NCBI GenBank assembly: GCA_937951875.1
Contig: CALGAN010000035.1
Location: 1 to 64,000, forward strand
DNA length: 64,000 bases
DNA from: an uncultured Alkalilimnicola sp.
GTDB lineage: Bacteria > Pseudomonadota > Gammaproteobacteria > Nitrococcales > AK92
Reading direction: 5' to 3'
Made by a program: the position numbers and the translations under genes. The notes under the pieces are model-generated. The model saw only the letters and a list, made by a program, of their open reading frames with translations, did not search any database and was not told where the DNA came from. This document shows, piece by piece, positions 44,263-53,286 of this stretch (position 1 is the stretch's first letter; the number at the start of each line of letters is the position of its first letter).

Positions 44263-45390
44263 GTGGCTAAGACATTCATCAGCGGCACCGGCCTGTTCAC
44301 GCCGAAAGACTCCATCTCCAACGCGGAGCTGGTCGAGTCCTACAACCGTTACGCCGCTAGCTACAACGAGGCGCACGCCGCCGACATCGAGGCCGGCCGC
44401 GTCGCGCCGCTGCAATTCTCCAGTGAAGAGTTCATCGTCAAGGCTTCGGGCATCAAGAGTCGGTTCGTGCTCGACAAGGCCGGCGTGCTCGACACCGAGG
44501 TCATGCATCCTCGCCTGCCATGCCGCAGCGAAGACGAGATGTCGATCCAGTGCGAGATCTCGGTGGCGGCGGCGCGCGAGGCGATGGAACGGGCCGGCAA
44601 GCGCCCCGAGGACATCGACGCGGTGATCGTGGCCTGCGCCAACATGCAGCGCGCCTATCCGGCCATGGCCATCGAGATCCAGCAGGCGCTCGGCATCGAC
44701 GGCTTCGGCTTCGACATGAACGTGGCCTGCTCCTCGGCGACCTTCGGCCTACAGACCGCGGCCGACGCGGTGCGCAGCGGCAGCGCTCGGGCGGTGCTGA
44801 TGGTCAACCCCGAGATCTGCTCGGCGCACCTGAACTTCCGCGACCGCGACAGCCACTTCATCTTCGGTGACGCCTGCACCGCGGTGATCGTCGAGCGCGA
44901 GGACACCCTCAACACCGACCGCGCCTTCGAGATCCTCGGCACGCGGCTGCTGACCCGGTTCTCCAACAACATCCGCAACGACTTCGGCTTCATGAACCGC
45001 ACCGAAGTGCCGCCGCGCCATCCCGACGAGCTGCTGTTCCGGCAGCAAGGCCGCAAGGTGTTCAAGGAGGTGGTGCCGGTGGCGCAGGAGCTGATTCTCG
45101 GCCACCTGCAGGAGCTGGGGCTGGAGGTGGCGCAGATCCGCCGGCTGTGGCTGCACCAGGCCAACATCAACATGAATCAGCTGGTGGCGCGCCGCGTGCT
45201 GGGCCGCGAGCCCACCCCCGAGGAGGCGCCGGTGATCCTCGACCGCTACGCCAACACCGCGTCGGCCGGCTCCATCATCGCCTTCCACCTGTACCACGAC
45301 GATCTCAACGACGGCGATACCGGCGTGATCTGCTCGTTCGGCGCCGGTTACTCGGCCGGCAGCGTGGTGGTGCGCCATATCCGCCGCTAA
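44263..45390 (+). CDS. Beta-ketoacyl-ACP synthase III (FabH-like)
   Basis: 375 residues of the thiolase fold, longer than E. coli FabH (317). The catalytic triad is visible: Cys156 in NVACSSATFG, His298 in LWLHQANINMN and Asn331 in YANTASAGSI. It condenses an acyl-CoA with malonyl-ACP. The extended form resembles the FabH2-type enzymes of pseudomonads that feed medium-chain acyl-CoA into fatty acid synthesis. The start is GTG at 44263 with GGGGAA upstream, where the family N-terminus begins. Neighbouring thioesterase and DUF3581 genes support a lipid-related cluster. Confidence 0.9.
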   Translation: MAKTFISGTGLFTPKDSISNAELVESYNRYAASYNEAHAADIEAGRVAPLQFSSEEFIVKASGIKSRFVLDKAGVLDTEVMHPRLPCRSEDEMSIQCEISVAAAREAMERAGKRPEDIDAVIVACANMQRAYPAMAIEIQQALGIDGFGFDMNVACSSATFGLQTAADAVRSGSARAVLMVNPEICSAHLNFRDRDSHFIFGDACTAVIVEREDTLNTDRAFEILGTRLLTRFSNNIRNDFGFMNRTEVPPRHPDELLFRQQGRKVFKEVVPVAQELILGHLQELGLEVAQIRRLWLHQANINMNQLVARRVLGREPTPEEAPVILDRYANTASAGSIIAFHLYHDDLNDGDTGVICSFGAGYSAGSVVVRHIRR

Positions 45391-45465
45391 ACGTCGGCGC
45401 ACGGCTTGAGGCAGCGAGGCTCGACCGCAATTTTTCGATGGGATGCGCGTCGAGCCGGAGCTGCC

Positions 45466-45951
45466 ATGGACTGGACCATTCTCTCGCGCGAGCGGCCGAG
45501 CCGAGCCCGGCTGCTGGCGCTGACCCTGTCGTTCCTCTGCACCATCGCCGCGGTACGCGTGAGCGGTAACGCCGCCGCGGTCGCCCTGACCCCGCTGCTG
45601 CTGGCCTTCGCGGTAGTCCTGCTCACCGAGCTGGCGATCGAGCTGCATTACCGGTGCGGCTTCGAGGGCCGGGTGGTGCTGTGCTATCGGCGCGGCCAGC
45701 TGCGGATATGGTCGCGCGGGCGCTTCGTTCCGCTGGACCCGCAGCAGGTCCGCGACTGGTTCACCCGCCGCAGCGGCCCGCGGCTGCGTATCGGGTTGCG
45801 ACTGCACGACGGCAGCGAGCGCACCCTGCGACCGCGCATCGTCGATCCGGAGGCCGAGCGGCGGATGCTGGCCGTGCTGGAAGGGTTCCTGGGCCGGCCC
45901 CGGCCGGCGCCGGGCCGCATCTCGATGGTGCCTTACGCTTGCTGCGCCTGA
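45466..45951 (+). CDS. Two-helix membrane protein, unknown
   Basis: 161 residues. Two adjacent membrane helices (about 16-30 and 37-55) are followed by a ~100-residue basic cytoplasmic domain with PLDPQQVRDWF and RIGLRLHDGSER. It may be a small signalling or pleckstrin-like domain, but I recognise no family. GGAG sits six bases before the ATG. It lies 75 bases downstream of the KAS III gene and is convergent with ynfA, 7 bases apart. Confidence 0.62.
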   Translation: MDWTILSRERPSRARLLALTLSFLCTIAAVRVSGNAAAVALTPLLLAFAVVLLTELAIELHYRCGFEGRVVLCYRRGQLRIWSRGRFVPLDPQQVRDWFTRRSGPRLRIGLRLHDGSERTLRPRIVDPEAERRMLAVLEGFLGRPRPAPGRISMVPYACCA

Positions 45952-45958
45952 CGCAGCC

Positions 45959-46294
45959 TCAGCGGGCGCCGACGCCCGCGCCGTACAGGATCACCACCGC
46001 GCCGGTCACCGCCAGCGCCGCCCCCAGCACATCCCAGGAACTGGGCCGCGCCCCCTCCACCGCCCACAGCCACAGCAGCGACGTGACGATGTAGATGCCG
46101 CCGTAGGCGGCATAGGCGCGACCGGCGAACTGGGCGTCGCTGCGAGTCAGCAGCCAAGCGAACAGCGCCAGCGACAGCAGCCCCGGCAGCAGCCACAAGG
46201 CCGAGCCGCCGCGGCGCAGCCACGCCCAGAAAGCGAAACAGCCGGCGATCTCGGCCAGAGCCGCCAGCACGAAGATCGAGAGGGAGACGGGCAT
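45959..46294 (-). CDS. ynfA: YnfA family membrane protein (UPF0060)
   Basis: 111 residues with four membrane helices, close in length to E. coli YnfA (108). Family markers include LAEIAGCFAFWAWLR near the start and GRAYAAYGGIYIVTSLLWLW in the middle. YnfA resembles small multidrug resistance transporters in topology; its physiological substrate is unsettled. The start at 46294 has GAGGAAG upstream. It lies after the enoyl-CoA hydratase gene on the same strand. Confidence 0.93.
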   Translation of the reverse strand: MPVSLSIFVLAALAEIAGCFAFWAWLRRGGSALWLLPGLLSLALFAWLLTRSDAQFAGRAYAAYGGIYIVTSLLWLWAVEGARPSSWDVLGAALAVTGAVVILYGAGVGAR

Positions 46295-46363
46295 GTCGCG
46301 AACTTCCTCGGCCGCGGGGCAGGCATTGTGCCCCAATCCCGGACCGGCGCCGAGCGTGCCCGC

Positions 46364-47107
46364 TCAGGACCGGCGCGTGAGGAAAGCCCGCATCGCTTCC
46401 CGAGCCGCCGGCAGGCGCGCCAGCTCGTCGGCCAACGTCATCTCGTAGCGGTAGCCGTCCAGCAGCTCCATGGACTCCACCCGCGCCAGGCTTTGGCGCG
46501 CCAGCAGCACCGCCTGCGGATCCTTGGCGGCGATCTCGGCGGCGATACCGTAGGCATAGGGCAGCAGCTGGTCCGGCGGCAGGCAGGCCTCCACCACGCC
46601 GCGCCGGTACAGCTCCGCGGCGTCCAGCTGATGGCCGGTGAGCAGCATGCGGTTGACCACCGAGTGCCCGAGCAGCCGCAGCGCGTGCCGCGCCCCGCCC
46701 AGCATGCCGACGTCGATCTCCGGCAGCCCGAAGCGGGCGTTCTCGCTGGCCACCAGGATGCAGCAGGAGGCGGCGATGCCGACCCCAGCGCCCAGCGCCG
46801 GGCCGTTGATGGCGGCGATGGTCGGCTTGCGGCCGTGCAGCAGGGCGGCGTATAGCGCCGGACCGAGGCTGCCCGGGCCCTGGCCGCCGGTTTCGATCGC
46901 CGCCAGCTGCTCCTTGAGATCCACCCCGGCGCTGAAGCAGCGGCCGGCGCCGGTGATCACCACCGCCCGCACTTGGTCCGATTCGTCCGCCCGGCGCAGG
47001 GCGTCGATCAGCTCGGCAATCATCGGTGCCGACAACGCGTTCACCGGCGGTCGCCGCAAGGTGATGGTGGCGATGTGATCGGCGACGGCGAAATCGATAT
47101 CGGCCAT
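46364..47107 (-). CDS. Enoyl-CoA hydratase/isomerase family protein
   Basis: 247 residues of the crotonase fold. GRCFSAGVDLKE and INGPALGAGVGIAASCCILVA hold the oxyanion-hole residues. The position of the first catalytic Glu in classic hydratases (GxxxGGG-E) is occupied by GGARHALRLLG, and EIDVGMLGG precedes it. This suggests a non-standard crotonase reaction is possible. The start is ATG 47107 with GGGGAGG upstream. It may share a transcript with ynfA, 69 bases downstream, and panB, 94 bases upstream. Confidence 0.88.
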   Translation of the reverse strand: MADIDFAVADHIATITLRRPPVNALSAPMIAELIDALRRADESDQVRAVVITGAGRCFSAGVDLKEQLAAIETGGQGPGSLGPALYAALLHGRKPTIAAINGPALGAGVGIAASCCILVASENARFGLPEIDVGMLGGARHALRLLGHSVVNRMLLTGHQLDAAELYRRGVVEACLPPDQLLPYAYGIAAEIAAKDPQAVLLARQSLARVESMELLDGYRYEMTLADELARLPAAREAMRAFLTRRS

Positions 47108-47201
47108 GGGTGGCGCTCCTCCCCGGAATCGTTGTTGTTGTCGGCGGCGGCCGTCCGCCGCCGCGGGGAGAACCGGTCCGCGGCGGCGTGCCGGTCCGCC
47201 T

Positions 47202-48023
47202 TTACTTCGCCTTCAGCAGATACTGCTCGGCCTCGCCGGGGAAGCGGCCGGCGCGCACGTCCTCGGCGTAGGCGGCCGCCGCGGCGGTGATGCTCTCGCG
47301 CAGATTGGCGTAGCGGCGCACGAACTTCGGCGTCCACTCGAACATGCCCAGCATGTCATCGGTCACCAGCACCTGCCCGTCGCACTCGGCCGACGCGCCG
47401 ATGCCGATGGTGGGCGCCTTCACCTCGCGGGTGATTTCGCTGGCCAGGTCGGCGGCCACGCCTTCGACCACGATGGCGAAAGCGCCGGCCTTATCCACGG
47501 CCCGGGCCTCCTCCATGATGCGATCGCGCTCCTCGGCGGTGCGCCCCTTGGCCTTGAAGCCGCCGTCGATGTTCACCGCCTGCGGCCGCAGGCCGACGTG
47601 GCCGATCACCGGAATGCCACGGTCGACCAGGAACGCCACCGTATCGGCGATGCCCTTGCTGGCCTCCACCTTCACCGCCTGGCAGCCGGTCTCGCGCAGC
47701 ACCCGCGCCGCCGACTCATACGCGACCTCGCGGCTGTGCTCGTAGGTGCCGAACGGCAGATCGACCACCACCAGCGCGCGCGACGAGCCGCGCATCACGG
47801 CCTGGCCGTGCAGGATCATCATGTCCAGGGTCACCCCGACCGTGCTGGGCAGACCGTGCACCACCATGCCCAGCGAATCCCCCACCAGCAGAATGTCCGC
47901 GTACGGGTCGAGCAACTCCGCCATCGGCGCGGTATAGGCGGTTAGGCTGACGATTTTCTCTTTGCCCTTGCGCTCGTAGATGCCCGGAACGGTCAAGCGC
48001 TTGGACTGAACCTGCTTCGACAT
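47202..48023 (-). CDS. panB: 3-methyl-2-oxobutanoate hydroxymethyltransferase
   Basis: Makes ketopantoate from alpha-ketoisovalerate and methylene-tetrahydrofolate, the first step of pantothenate (CoA) synthesis. 273 residues, close to the usual 264. Signatures are ILLVGDSLGMVVHG (metal-binding Asp) and GVGAS-like IGIGASAECDGQVLV. AGGAGAA precedes ATG 48023. panC is not adjacent; the neighbours are a crotonase and an OsmC protein, so the usual panBC operon is broken up here. Confidence 0.95.
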   Translation of the reverse strand: MSKQVQSKRLTVPGIYERKGKEKIVSLTAYTAPMAELLDPYADILLVGDSLGMVVHGLPSTVGVTLDMMILHGQAVMRGSSRALVVVDLPFGTYEHSREVAYESAARVLRETGCQAVKVEASKGIADTVAFLVDRGIPVIGHVGLRPQAVNIDGGFKAKGRTAEERDRIMEEARAVDKAGAFAIVVEGVAADLASEITREVKAPTIGIGASAECDGQVLVTDDMLGMFEWTPKFVRRYANLRESITAAAAAYAEDVRAGRFPGEAEQYLLKAK

Positions 48024-48126
48024 GGTCGTTCTCCTGGAATGTTCTCGTTCGGCTCTCGCCGGACCGCGGCAGAATAACCCATCTGCAGCCGTCTCCAAGG
48101 AGGGAATCGACCTGCCGCCGGCCGGT

Positions 48127-48558
48127 TCAGGCCAGGGCGGCATCCAGCGTCAGGGTCAAGCCGCTGCGCAGCAGATTGGCGACGGGACATTTCCGCTCGG
48201 CTTCGGCGGCCAGCCGCTTGAAGGTGGCATCGTCCAAGCCCGGCACCCGGCCGCGGGTTTCTAGGTGCATCCTGGTGATGGCGAGGTTCTCCATGGTGAC
48301 GATGGCGCGGGTGACGATCTCCTGCGGCTGTAAACCCTGCTGCGCCAGATAGTTGGCCAGAGCCATGCTGTAGCAGCCGGCTTGCGCCGCCGCGATCAGC
48401 TCCTCCGGGTTGGTACCCTTGGCATTCTCGAACCGGGTGGCGAAGGTAAAAGGCGCCTGGTCGAGCGTGCCGCTGCCGCTGCTCATCTCGCCGCTGCCGC
48501 CGCGCAAGTCGCCCCGCCAGACGCCGCTGGCCGTCCGTTCGATCTTCGCCGTAGCCAT
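48127..48558 (-). CDS. OsmC family peroxiredoxin
   Basis: 143 residues, typical of OsmC. The redox cysteines are visible in AAAQAGCYSMAL and ERKCPVANLL. It reduces organic hydroperoxides, probably using a dithiol such as lipoamide or thioredoxin. Features like NPEELIAAAQAGC separate OsmC from Ohr. Cytoplasmic. It lies upstream of panB on the same strand (103-base gap). Confidence 0.93.
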   Translation of the reverse strand: MATAKIERTASGVWRGDLRGGSGEMSSGSGTLDQAPFTFATRFENAKGTNPEELIAAAQAGCYSMALANYLAQQGLQPQEIVTRAIVTMENLAITRMHLETRGRVPGLDDATFKRLAAEAERKCPVANLLRSGLTLTLDAALA

Positions 48559-48670
48559 GACCGCCTCCTCGCTGCCCTAACGTTCGAGTTCTCATATGGC
48601 CCTCCCCAACGGTCGGGACAAGGGTTTGCGACGGCCGACCCAGCCTCGGCGGCGATAGCCCAGAAAGCGA

Positions 48671-48695
48671 GGTCCGGGACGCTCGGTCCCGGACC
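48671..48695 (-). terminator. Probable terminator after binding-protein gene
   Basis: A perfect 9-base stem (GGTCCGGGA/TCCCGGACC, 7-base loop) lies just downstream of the minus-strand binding-protein gene. The trailing sequence (TCGCTTTCT) is only weakly T-rich. Confidence 0.5.
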
Positions 48696-48706
48696 CGGCG
48701 CGGCGG

Positions 48707-49960
48707 TTACTTCGGCCGCTTCATCTTGCAGGTGGTGGGCAGCGCCACTTGCTCAGCGTCGAGCCGATAGACGGTGACGAAGCCCATGCCGGTGTTCTCC
48801 ACGTCGTTCTTCGCGTCCTTGGTGAACTTGGAGATGTACTGCGGCTGCAGCAGCTGATGGTCCTCGGTGCGCATGATCGCCGGCCCGAACGGCGTCTCGT
48901 AGCGCATGCCCTCCAGCGCCTTGGCTACCGCCAGCGGCTCGGTGGAGCCGGCCTTGGCCATCGCCGCCCCGACCATCTCCAGCGCCGTGCGAGCGCGCAG
49001 GAAGAAGTAGTCGTAGTTGTACTTACGCTTGAACTCCTTGGCGAACGCGTCGAGCTCCGGCTTGTTCTCCTCGATCGGCAGGTCCAGGTGCCACTCGGTA
49101 ACCTGGAACACCCGCCCCTCGCCGGCCTCGCCGATCGCGGTGGGCGAGCCCAAGCCGCCGACGCTGAAGGCGAAATACTTCACGTCCAACCCGGCCGCGG
49201 CGCTGGCCTTGATCAGCAGCGAAATGTCGTTGCCCCAGTTGCCGGTGATCACCGAATCGGCGCCGGAGGCGCGGATCTGCGCGACGTAGGGCGCGAAATC
49301 CTTGACCTTGCCGATCGGATGGAACACGTCGCCGACGATCTCGATGTTCGGATTCTTCTTCTTGAGCATGTCGCGAGCGTAGGACGACACCAGATGGCCG
49401 AAGGCGTAATCCTGGTTGATCAGGAACACCTTCTTGATGTCGGGCTGCTTCGCCATGTAATCGGTGATGCCGTGCAGCTTCATCGCCGCGTCGTCATCGA
49501 ACCGGAAATGCCAGAAACTGCATTTCTCGTTGGTCAGCTCCGGGTTCTGCGCCGAGTAGTTGATCAGCAGCATTTCCTTGCCCGGATTGCGGCTGTTGTA
49601 TTTCTCGATGCCTTCGATCAGCGCCGCCGCGACGTGCGAGCCGTTGCCCTGGGTGATGTAGCGAATGCCCTGGTCGGCGATCTGTCGCAGCAGCAAGGCG
49701 GCCTCCTGAGCGCTGGCCTTGCTGTCGAAGGGCACGATCTCCAGCTTCTTACCGTTCAAACCGCCCCGCTCGTTGAAATACTCGGCCAGGTAGCGGTAAT
49801 GACGCAGACCGAAGTCGCCGACGTTGGCGAACGGACCGGACAGCGGATCGACGAAGGCGATCTTGATCGTTTCCTCGGCGGCGGCGATCCCAGCCGCGCC
49901 GAGCATGGCGAGCGCCAGGGCGGAGCGTGTCAGGGATTTGCGGAACGATCGGAACGACAT
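48707..49960 (-). CDS. Branched-chain amino acid-type ABC substrate-binding protein
   Basis: 417 residues. A signal peptide (cut near IAAA, 28) is followed by a type I periplasmic binding fold starting IKIAFVDPLSGPFANVG, typical of the HAAT/LivJ family. Such proteins capture branched-chain amino acids, but many bind aromatic acids, amides or other carboxylates. No permease or ATPase gene is in the window. The start ATG at 49960 has GAGGAGAG upstream. A stem-loop follows the gene. Confidence 0.9.
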   Translation of the reverse strand: MSFRSFRKSLTRSALALAMLGAAGIAAAEETIKIAFVDPLSGPFANVGDFGLRHYRYLAEYFNERGGLNGKKLEIVPFDSKASAQEAALLLRQIADQGIRYITQGNGSHVAAALIEGIEKYNSRNPGKEMLLINYSAQNPELTNEKCSFWHFRFDDDAAMKLHGITDYMAKQPDIKKVFLINQDYAFGHLVSSYARDMLKKKNPNIEIVGDVFHPIGKVKDFAPYVAQIRASGADSVITGNWGNDISLLIKASAAAGLDVKYFAFSVGGLGSPTAIGEAGEGRVFQVTEWHLDLPIEENKPELDAFAKEFKRKYNYDYFFLRARTALEMVGAAMAKAGSTEPLAVAKALEGMRYETPFGPAIMRTEDHQLLQPQYISKFTKDAKNDVENTGMGFVTVYRLDAEQVALPTTCKMKRPK

Positions 49961-50196
49961 AAGGGCTCTCTCCTCTTCTTCGTTATCGTTATGGAATACG
50001 CGCGGACTCGAGCGCGCGCTGCACCAGCATAGGCAGAGGCCCGCCAGCTCTCCAATAAAGCGCTCGACAGCCACGCATAAAATTCCTCTATGCAAGCTGC
50101 CTTCGCCGCCGTCTGGCCGCTATCGGACGAGTCCGCTAAGCTCGCCGCGTGGCCGGGCGCCGCCCGCCGTCAGCAAAAAAACAAGGAACCGCAAAA

Positions 50197-50979
50197 ATGG
50201 CGATGGACGAAGTCGATTTCGAAATCTTCGGCAGCGAAATGCAGTACGTCGAGGTCGAGTTGGACCCCGGTGAGGCGGCGGTGGGGGAAGCCGGCGCCAT
50301 GATGTACATGCAGGACGGCATCCAGATGGACACCGTGTTCGGCGACGGCAGCCAGCAAGGCGGCTTCTTCGGCAAGCTGATGGGCGCCGGCAAGCGACTG
50401 CTCACCGGCGAGTCGCTGTTCACCACCGTGTTCCATAACGAGGGCGACGGCAAGCGCCGGGTGGCCTTCGCCGCGCCCTACCCCGGCAAGATCGTGCCGG
50501 TGCACCTGGCCGAGGTGGGCGGCACGCTGATCGCGCAAAAGGACTCCTTCCTGGCGGCAGCCAAGGGCGTTTCGCTGGGCATCGCCTTCCAAAGGAAGCT
50601 GGGCGTGGGCCTGTTCGGCGGCGAAGGCTTCATCATGCAGAAGCTCGACGGCGACGGCTGGGTCTTCCTGCACGCCGGCGGCACCCTCATGGAGCGCACG
50701 CTGGCGCCCGGCGAGCTGCTGCGGATCGACACCGGCTGCGTGGTGGCCTTCCAGCCGTCGGTGGATTTCGACATCCAGTACGTCGGCAAGCTCAAGACTG
50801 CCCTGTTCGGCGGCGAGGGGCTGTTCTTCGCCACCCTGCGCGGCCCGGGCAGGGTCTGGCTGCAGTCGCTGCCGCTGTCGCGTCTGGCCAACCGCATCGT
50901 CATGGCCGCGCCGGTCGCCGGCGGCCGCTCTCAGGGCGAGGGCTCGCTGCTGGGCAGCTTCCTGAGTGGGGACGACTGA
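50197..50979 (+). CDS. AIM24/TIGR00266 family protein
   Basis: 260 residues of the AIM24-like (TIGR00266) family, a stack of beta strands with recurrent motifs such as EAGAMMYMQDGI, FHNEGDGKRRVAFAAPYPGKI and FFATLRGPGRVWLQSLPLSRLA. Bacterial function is unknown; mitochondrial AIM24 affects inner-membrane organisation. AAGGAA precedes the ATG. The next gene, an M48 protease, follows after 6 bases, so the two are probably one operon. Confidence 0.88.
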   Translation: MAMDEVDFEIFGSEMQYVEVELDPGEAAVGEAGAMMYMQDGIQMDTVFGDGSQQGGFFGKLMGAGKRLLTGESLFTTVFHNEGDGKRRVAFAAPYPGKIVPVHLAEVGGTLIAQKDSFLAAAKGVSLGIAFQRKLGVGLFGGEGFIMQKLDGDGWVFLHAGGTLMERTLAPGELLRIDTGCVVAFQPSVDFDIQYVGKLKTALFGGEGLFFATLRGPGRVWLQSLPLSRLANRIVMAAPVAGGRSQGEGSLLGSFLSGDD

Positions 50980-50985
50980 CGCGGC

Positions 50986-52158
50986 ATGAGCGAGGCGGTT
51001 CACGGCCGTCTGTTCGGTCCCGGCCTGGCCGGAACCGGTGTCGACGTACGGCTGAGCTGGCGCGGCGACCGCCTGGCCGTCGCCTTGCCGGACGGCGAAC
51101 GCCTGGTGGCGGGCGAACGGCTGCGCTGCGACGCCGGCGGCTTCAACGCCGAGCAGGCGTGGCTGCGCTGGGCCGAGGACGAGGGCGAATTCCTGCTATG
51201 CCTGGATTCCGCCGCCGGCCGGGCGCTGGCTGCGGCGGCGCCGGCGACAGTAGCCGAGGGTCTGTTGGCGGCCGGGCGGGCGCGCCGGCGGCTGACTTGG
51301 CGCTTCGCGCTCGGCTGGGGGCTGCTGGCGCCGATCCTGCTGTTGCCGCTCTTGCTGCTCGCGTTGTTCCTGGCCAAGGCCGACACGATCGCCGCCGCGG
51401 TCGCCGAGCGCATCCCGGCCGAGCAGGAAGCGCGGCTCGGCGACCTGGCGCTGGCGCAGATCCAGGCCGAACTGCGATTGCAGGAGCAGGGCCCGGCGGT
51501 CGAGGCGGTGCGCGCCATCGGCCAGCGACTGAGCGCCGGCTCGCGCCATACGTATCGGTTCTTGGTCGCCGATAGCCCCCAGGTGAACGCCTTCGCCGCC
51601 CCCGGCGGCGTGATCGTGGTATACACGGGGCTGATCCGGGCCGCCGACGACGCCGAGGAACTGGCCGGCGTGCTGGCGCACGAGGTGGCGCACGTCGAGC
51701 TGCGTCACGGCCTCAAGAGCATGGTCAAGGGGCTGGGCCTGCGCGCCTTGCTGGCGCTGGCCCTAGGCGACGGCGCCGGCCTGGCCGGCGATCTCGCCAC
51801 CCGGCTCACCGAGCTGAAGTTCTCGCGCGAGGCCGAGGCCGAGGCCGACCGCGAGGGCCTGCGTCGGCTGCTCGCCGCCGACATCGCGCCCTACGGTCTG
51901 CCGCGCTTTCTCGAGAAGCTGGCGGAGCGGGAAGGCGATCTGGCGGAGGCGGCTGCGCTGCTTTCCAGCCATCCGCCGTCGAAGGAACGCCTACAGCGGC
52001 TGCGCGCCGAGCTGGCGCAGCTGCCGCCGCGGGAATTTCTGCCGCTGCCGCTGGACTGGGCCAGCGTGCGGGCCGCGGTTCAGCCGCCCACGCCGTCGAT
52101 GGCGTCGCCCGCCGCCGGCGCGACGTCGGCCAGCCCCTCCGGCGCGCCGTCGAGCTGA
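50986..52158 (+). CDS. M48 family metallopeptidase (membrane-bound)
   Basis: 390 residues. An N-terminal ~85-residue beta domain (DUF7092-like) is followed by a membrane helix (about 108-128) and an M48 protease domain with HEVAHVELRHG (zinc ligands His232 and His236, Glu233 catalytic) and SREAEAEADREGL, which brings the third ligand. It probably degrades or processes envelope proteins, with the active site outside the cytoplasm. It is 6 bases after the AIM24-like gene. The last 79 bases overlap the convergent M23 gene, and the Pro/Ala/Ser-rich tail lies in that overlap. Confidence 0.9.
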   Translation: MSEAVHGRLFGPGLAGTGVDVRLSWRGDRLAVALPDGERLVAGERLRCDAGGFNAEQAWLRWAEDEGEFLLCLDSAAGRALAAAAPATVAEGLLAAGRARRRLTWRFALGWGLLAPILLLPLLLLALFLAKADTIAAAVAERIPAEQEARLGDLALAQIQAELRLQEQGPAVEAVRAIGQRLSAGSRHTYRFLVADSPQVNAFAAPGGVIVVYTGLIRAADDAEELAGVLAHEVAHVELRHGLKSMVKGLGLRALLALALGDGAGLAGDLATRLTELKFSREAEAEADREGLRRLLAADIAPYGLPRFLEKLAEREGDLAEAAALLSSHPPSKERLQRLRAELAQLPPREFLPLPLDWASVRAAVQPPTPSMASPAAGATSASPSGAPSS

Positions 52159-53024
52159 TAGAGGTAGGTGCGGCCGGCCTGGAGCTCGGACGGCCCCTCG
52201 CTGGTGTGGAAGCGAACCGGGTAGGAGCGGCGGCCGCCGTCGGCGGTGGCGCCGGCCACCATGAAGTGCAGATGCGGGCCGCTGGAGAAACCAGTGTTGC
52301 CCGACAGCCCGATCAGCTGGCCACGCCGCACCCGATCACCGACCTTGACCTTCACGCCCCGACGCTGCAGGTGCAGGTACTCGCCGTAAGTACCGTCCGG
52401 GTGCTCGATCACCACGTAGTTGGCAAGCGGCTCGAAGCGCGGATGCGGGCCGCCGCGATCGTGGCGGTCCTCGACCGCCACCACCTTGCCCTCGCGCGCG
52501 GCGAACACTGGCGTGCCTTCGGGCATGTCGAAATCGATCGCGTAGCGCGCGTCGCCGTGATGGCTGAAGCGGCCGTTGGCGCTCTGGGTGACCTTGAAGC
52601 CCAGGCCGGGCAGATACGGCAGCCCGTACACGTAGCTGTCGTCGTGCCTGGCCGCGGGGTTACCGCGCGCCCAGCCGACCTTGATCGTGTAGGACGCCGG
52701 CTTGGCCGGATCCTCCACCCGCAGCCGCAGCAGCGGCACCGTCGCGCGCGGCGGCAGCACATGCGCCTGGGCGTCGGTGTCGGCGCGCATGTTGACCGGC
52801 CGCAGACCGAGATTGAGCGTCACCGGGAAGTGATTGTGGTTGATGCCGACCAGCTCGGTGTAGCCCGCGCCGGAGCGCGCTTCGACGCAGACGCTGCCGT
52901 AGCAGGCGGGCTCGGCTTGGGCGCTCAGCGCGAACAGGATGGTCAGGGCGGCGAGGCGGCGTACCCAGGCGCGCAGGGTCAGCGCGCCGCCGACCTGCGG
53001 CTTCGATGGGAATGGGAACAACAT
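52080..53024 (-). CDS. M23 family metallopeptidase
   Basis: 314 residues. A signal peptide is cut near SAQA (37). A ~110-residue N-terminal beta domain precedes an M23 (LytM-type) domain with zinc ligands in HHGDARYAIDFDMPEG and GPHLHFMVAG (the HxH). It cleaves peptidoglycan cross-links in the periplasm or serves as a murein-binding helper. The start ATG at 53024 has a weak site. The 3' end overlaps the convergent M48 gene by 79 bases, so its C-terminus (APAAGDAIDGVGG) may be a late extension. Confidence 0.9.
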   Translation of the reverse strand: MLFPFPSKPQVGGALTLRAWVRRLAALTILFALSAQAEPACYGSVCVEARSGAGYTELVGINHNHFPVTLNLGLRPVNMRADTDAQAHVLPPRATVPLLRLRVEDPAKPASYTIKVGWARGNPAARHDDSYVYGLPYLPGLGFKVTQSANGRFSHHGDARYAIDFDMPEGTPVFAAREGKVVAVEDRHDRGGPHPRFEPLANYVVIEHPDGTYGEYLHLQRRGVKVKVGDRVRRGQLIGLSGNTGFSSGPHLHFMVAGATADGGRRSYPVRFHTSEGPSELQAGRTYLYQLDGAPEGLADVAPAAGDAIDGVGG

Positions 53025-53097
53025 TCGGATCTGGCTGCCGTCTTGTCGCGTGCTACTGCACGGGTAAGCAGCCGTTTTTGTAATCGTTAGCCGGCAC

Positions 53098-53125
53098 TTA
53101 GGTTGTGGTGTGGACCACAAACCTG
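53098..53125. promoter_or_regulatory. Imperfect inverted repeat upstream of RRM gene
   Basis: AGGTTGTGGT-GTGG-ACCACAAACCT forms a stem with a single bulged base, 160 bases before the RRM gene and 75 bases before the M23 start. Function is unclear: an operator or a 5' leader hairpin. Confidence 0.35.
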
Positions 53126-53286
53126 GCTTTCGCGGGCGCGGCAAGGTTCCAAGTTGTGAACCGGCGCACGCGAATTTTCACCCCGGGCGCTTGTCGTCGG
53201 CTACCTCGGCCCCAACCCTTGGCATAACCCCTTGGGGCGCGCCGCTCACGCGGCATGCATGTCGTCAAACGCTAGGCAGCCGGCAT

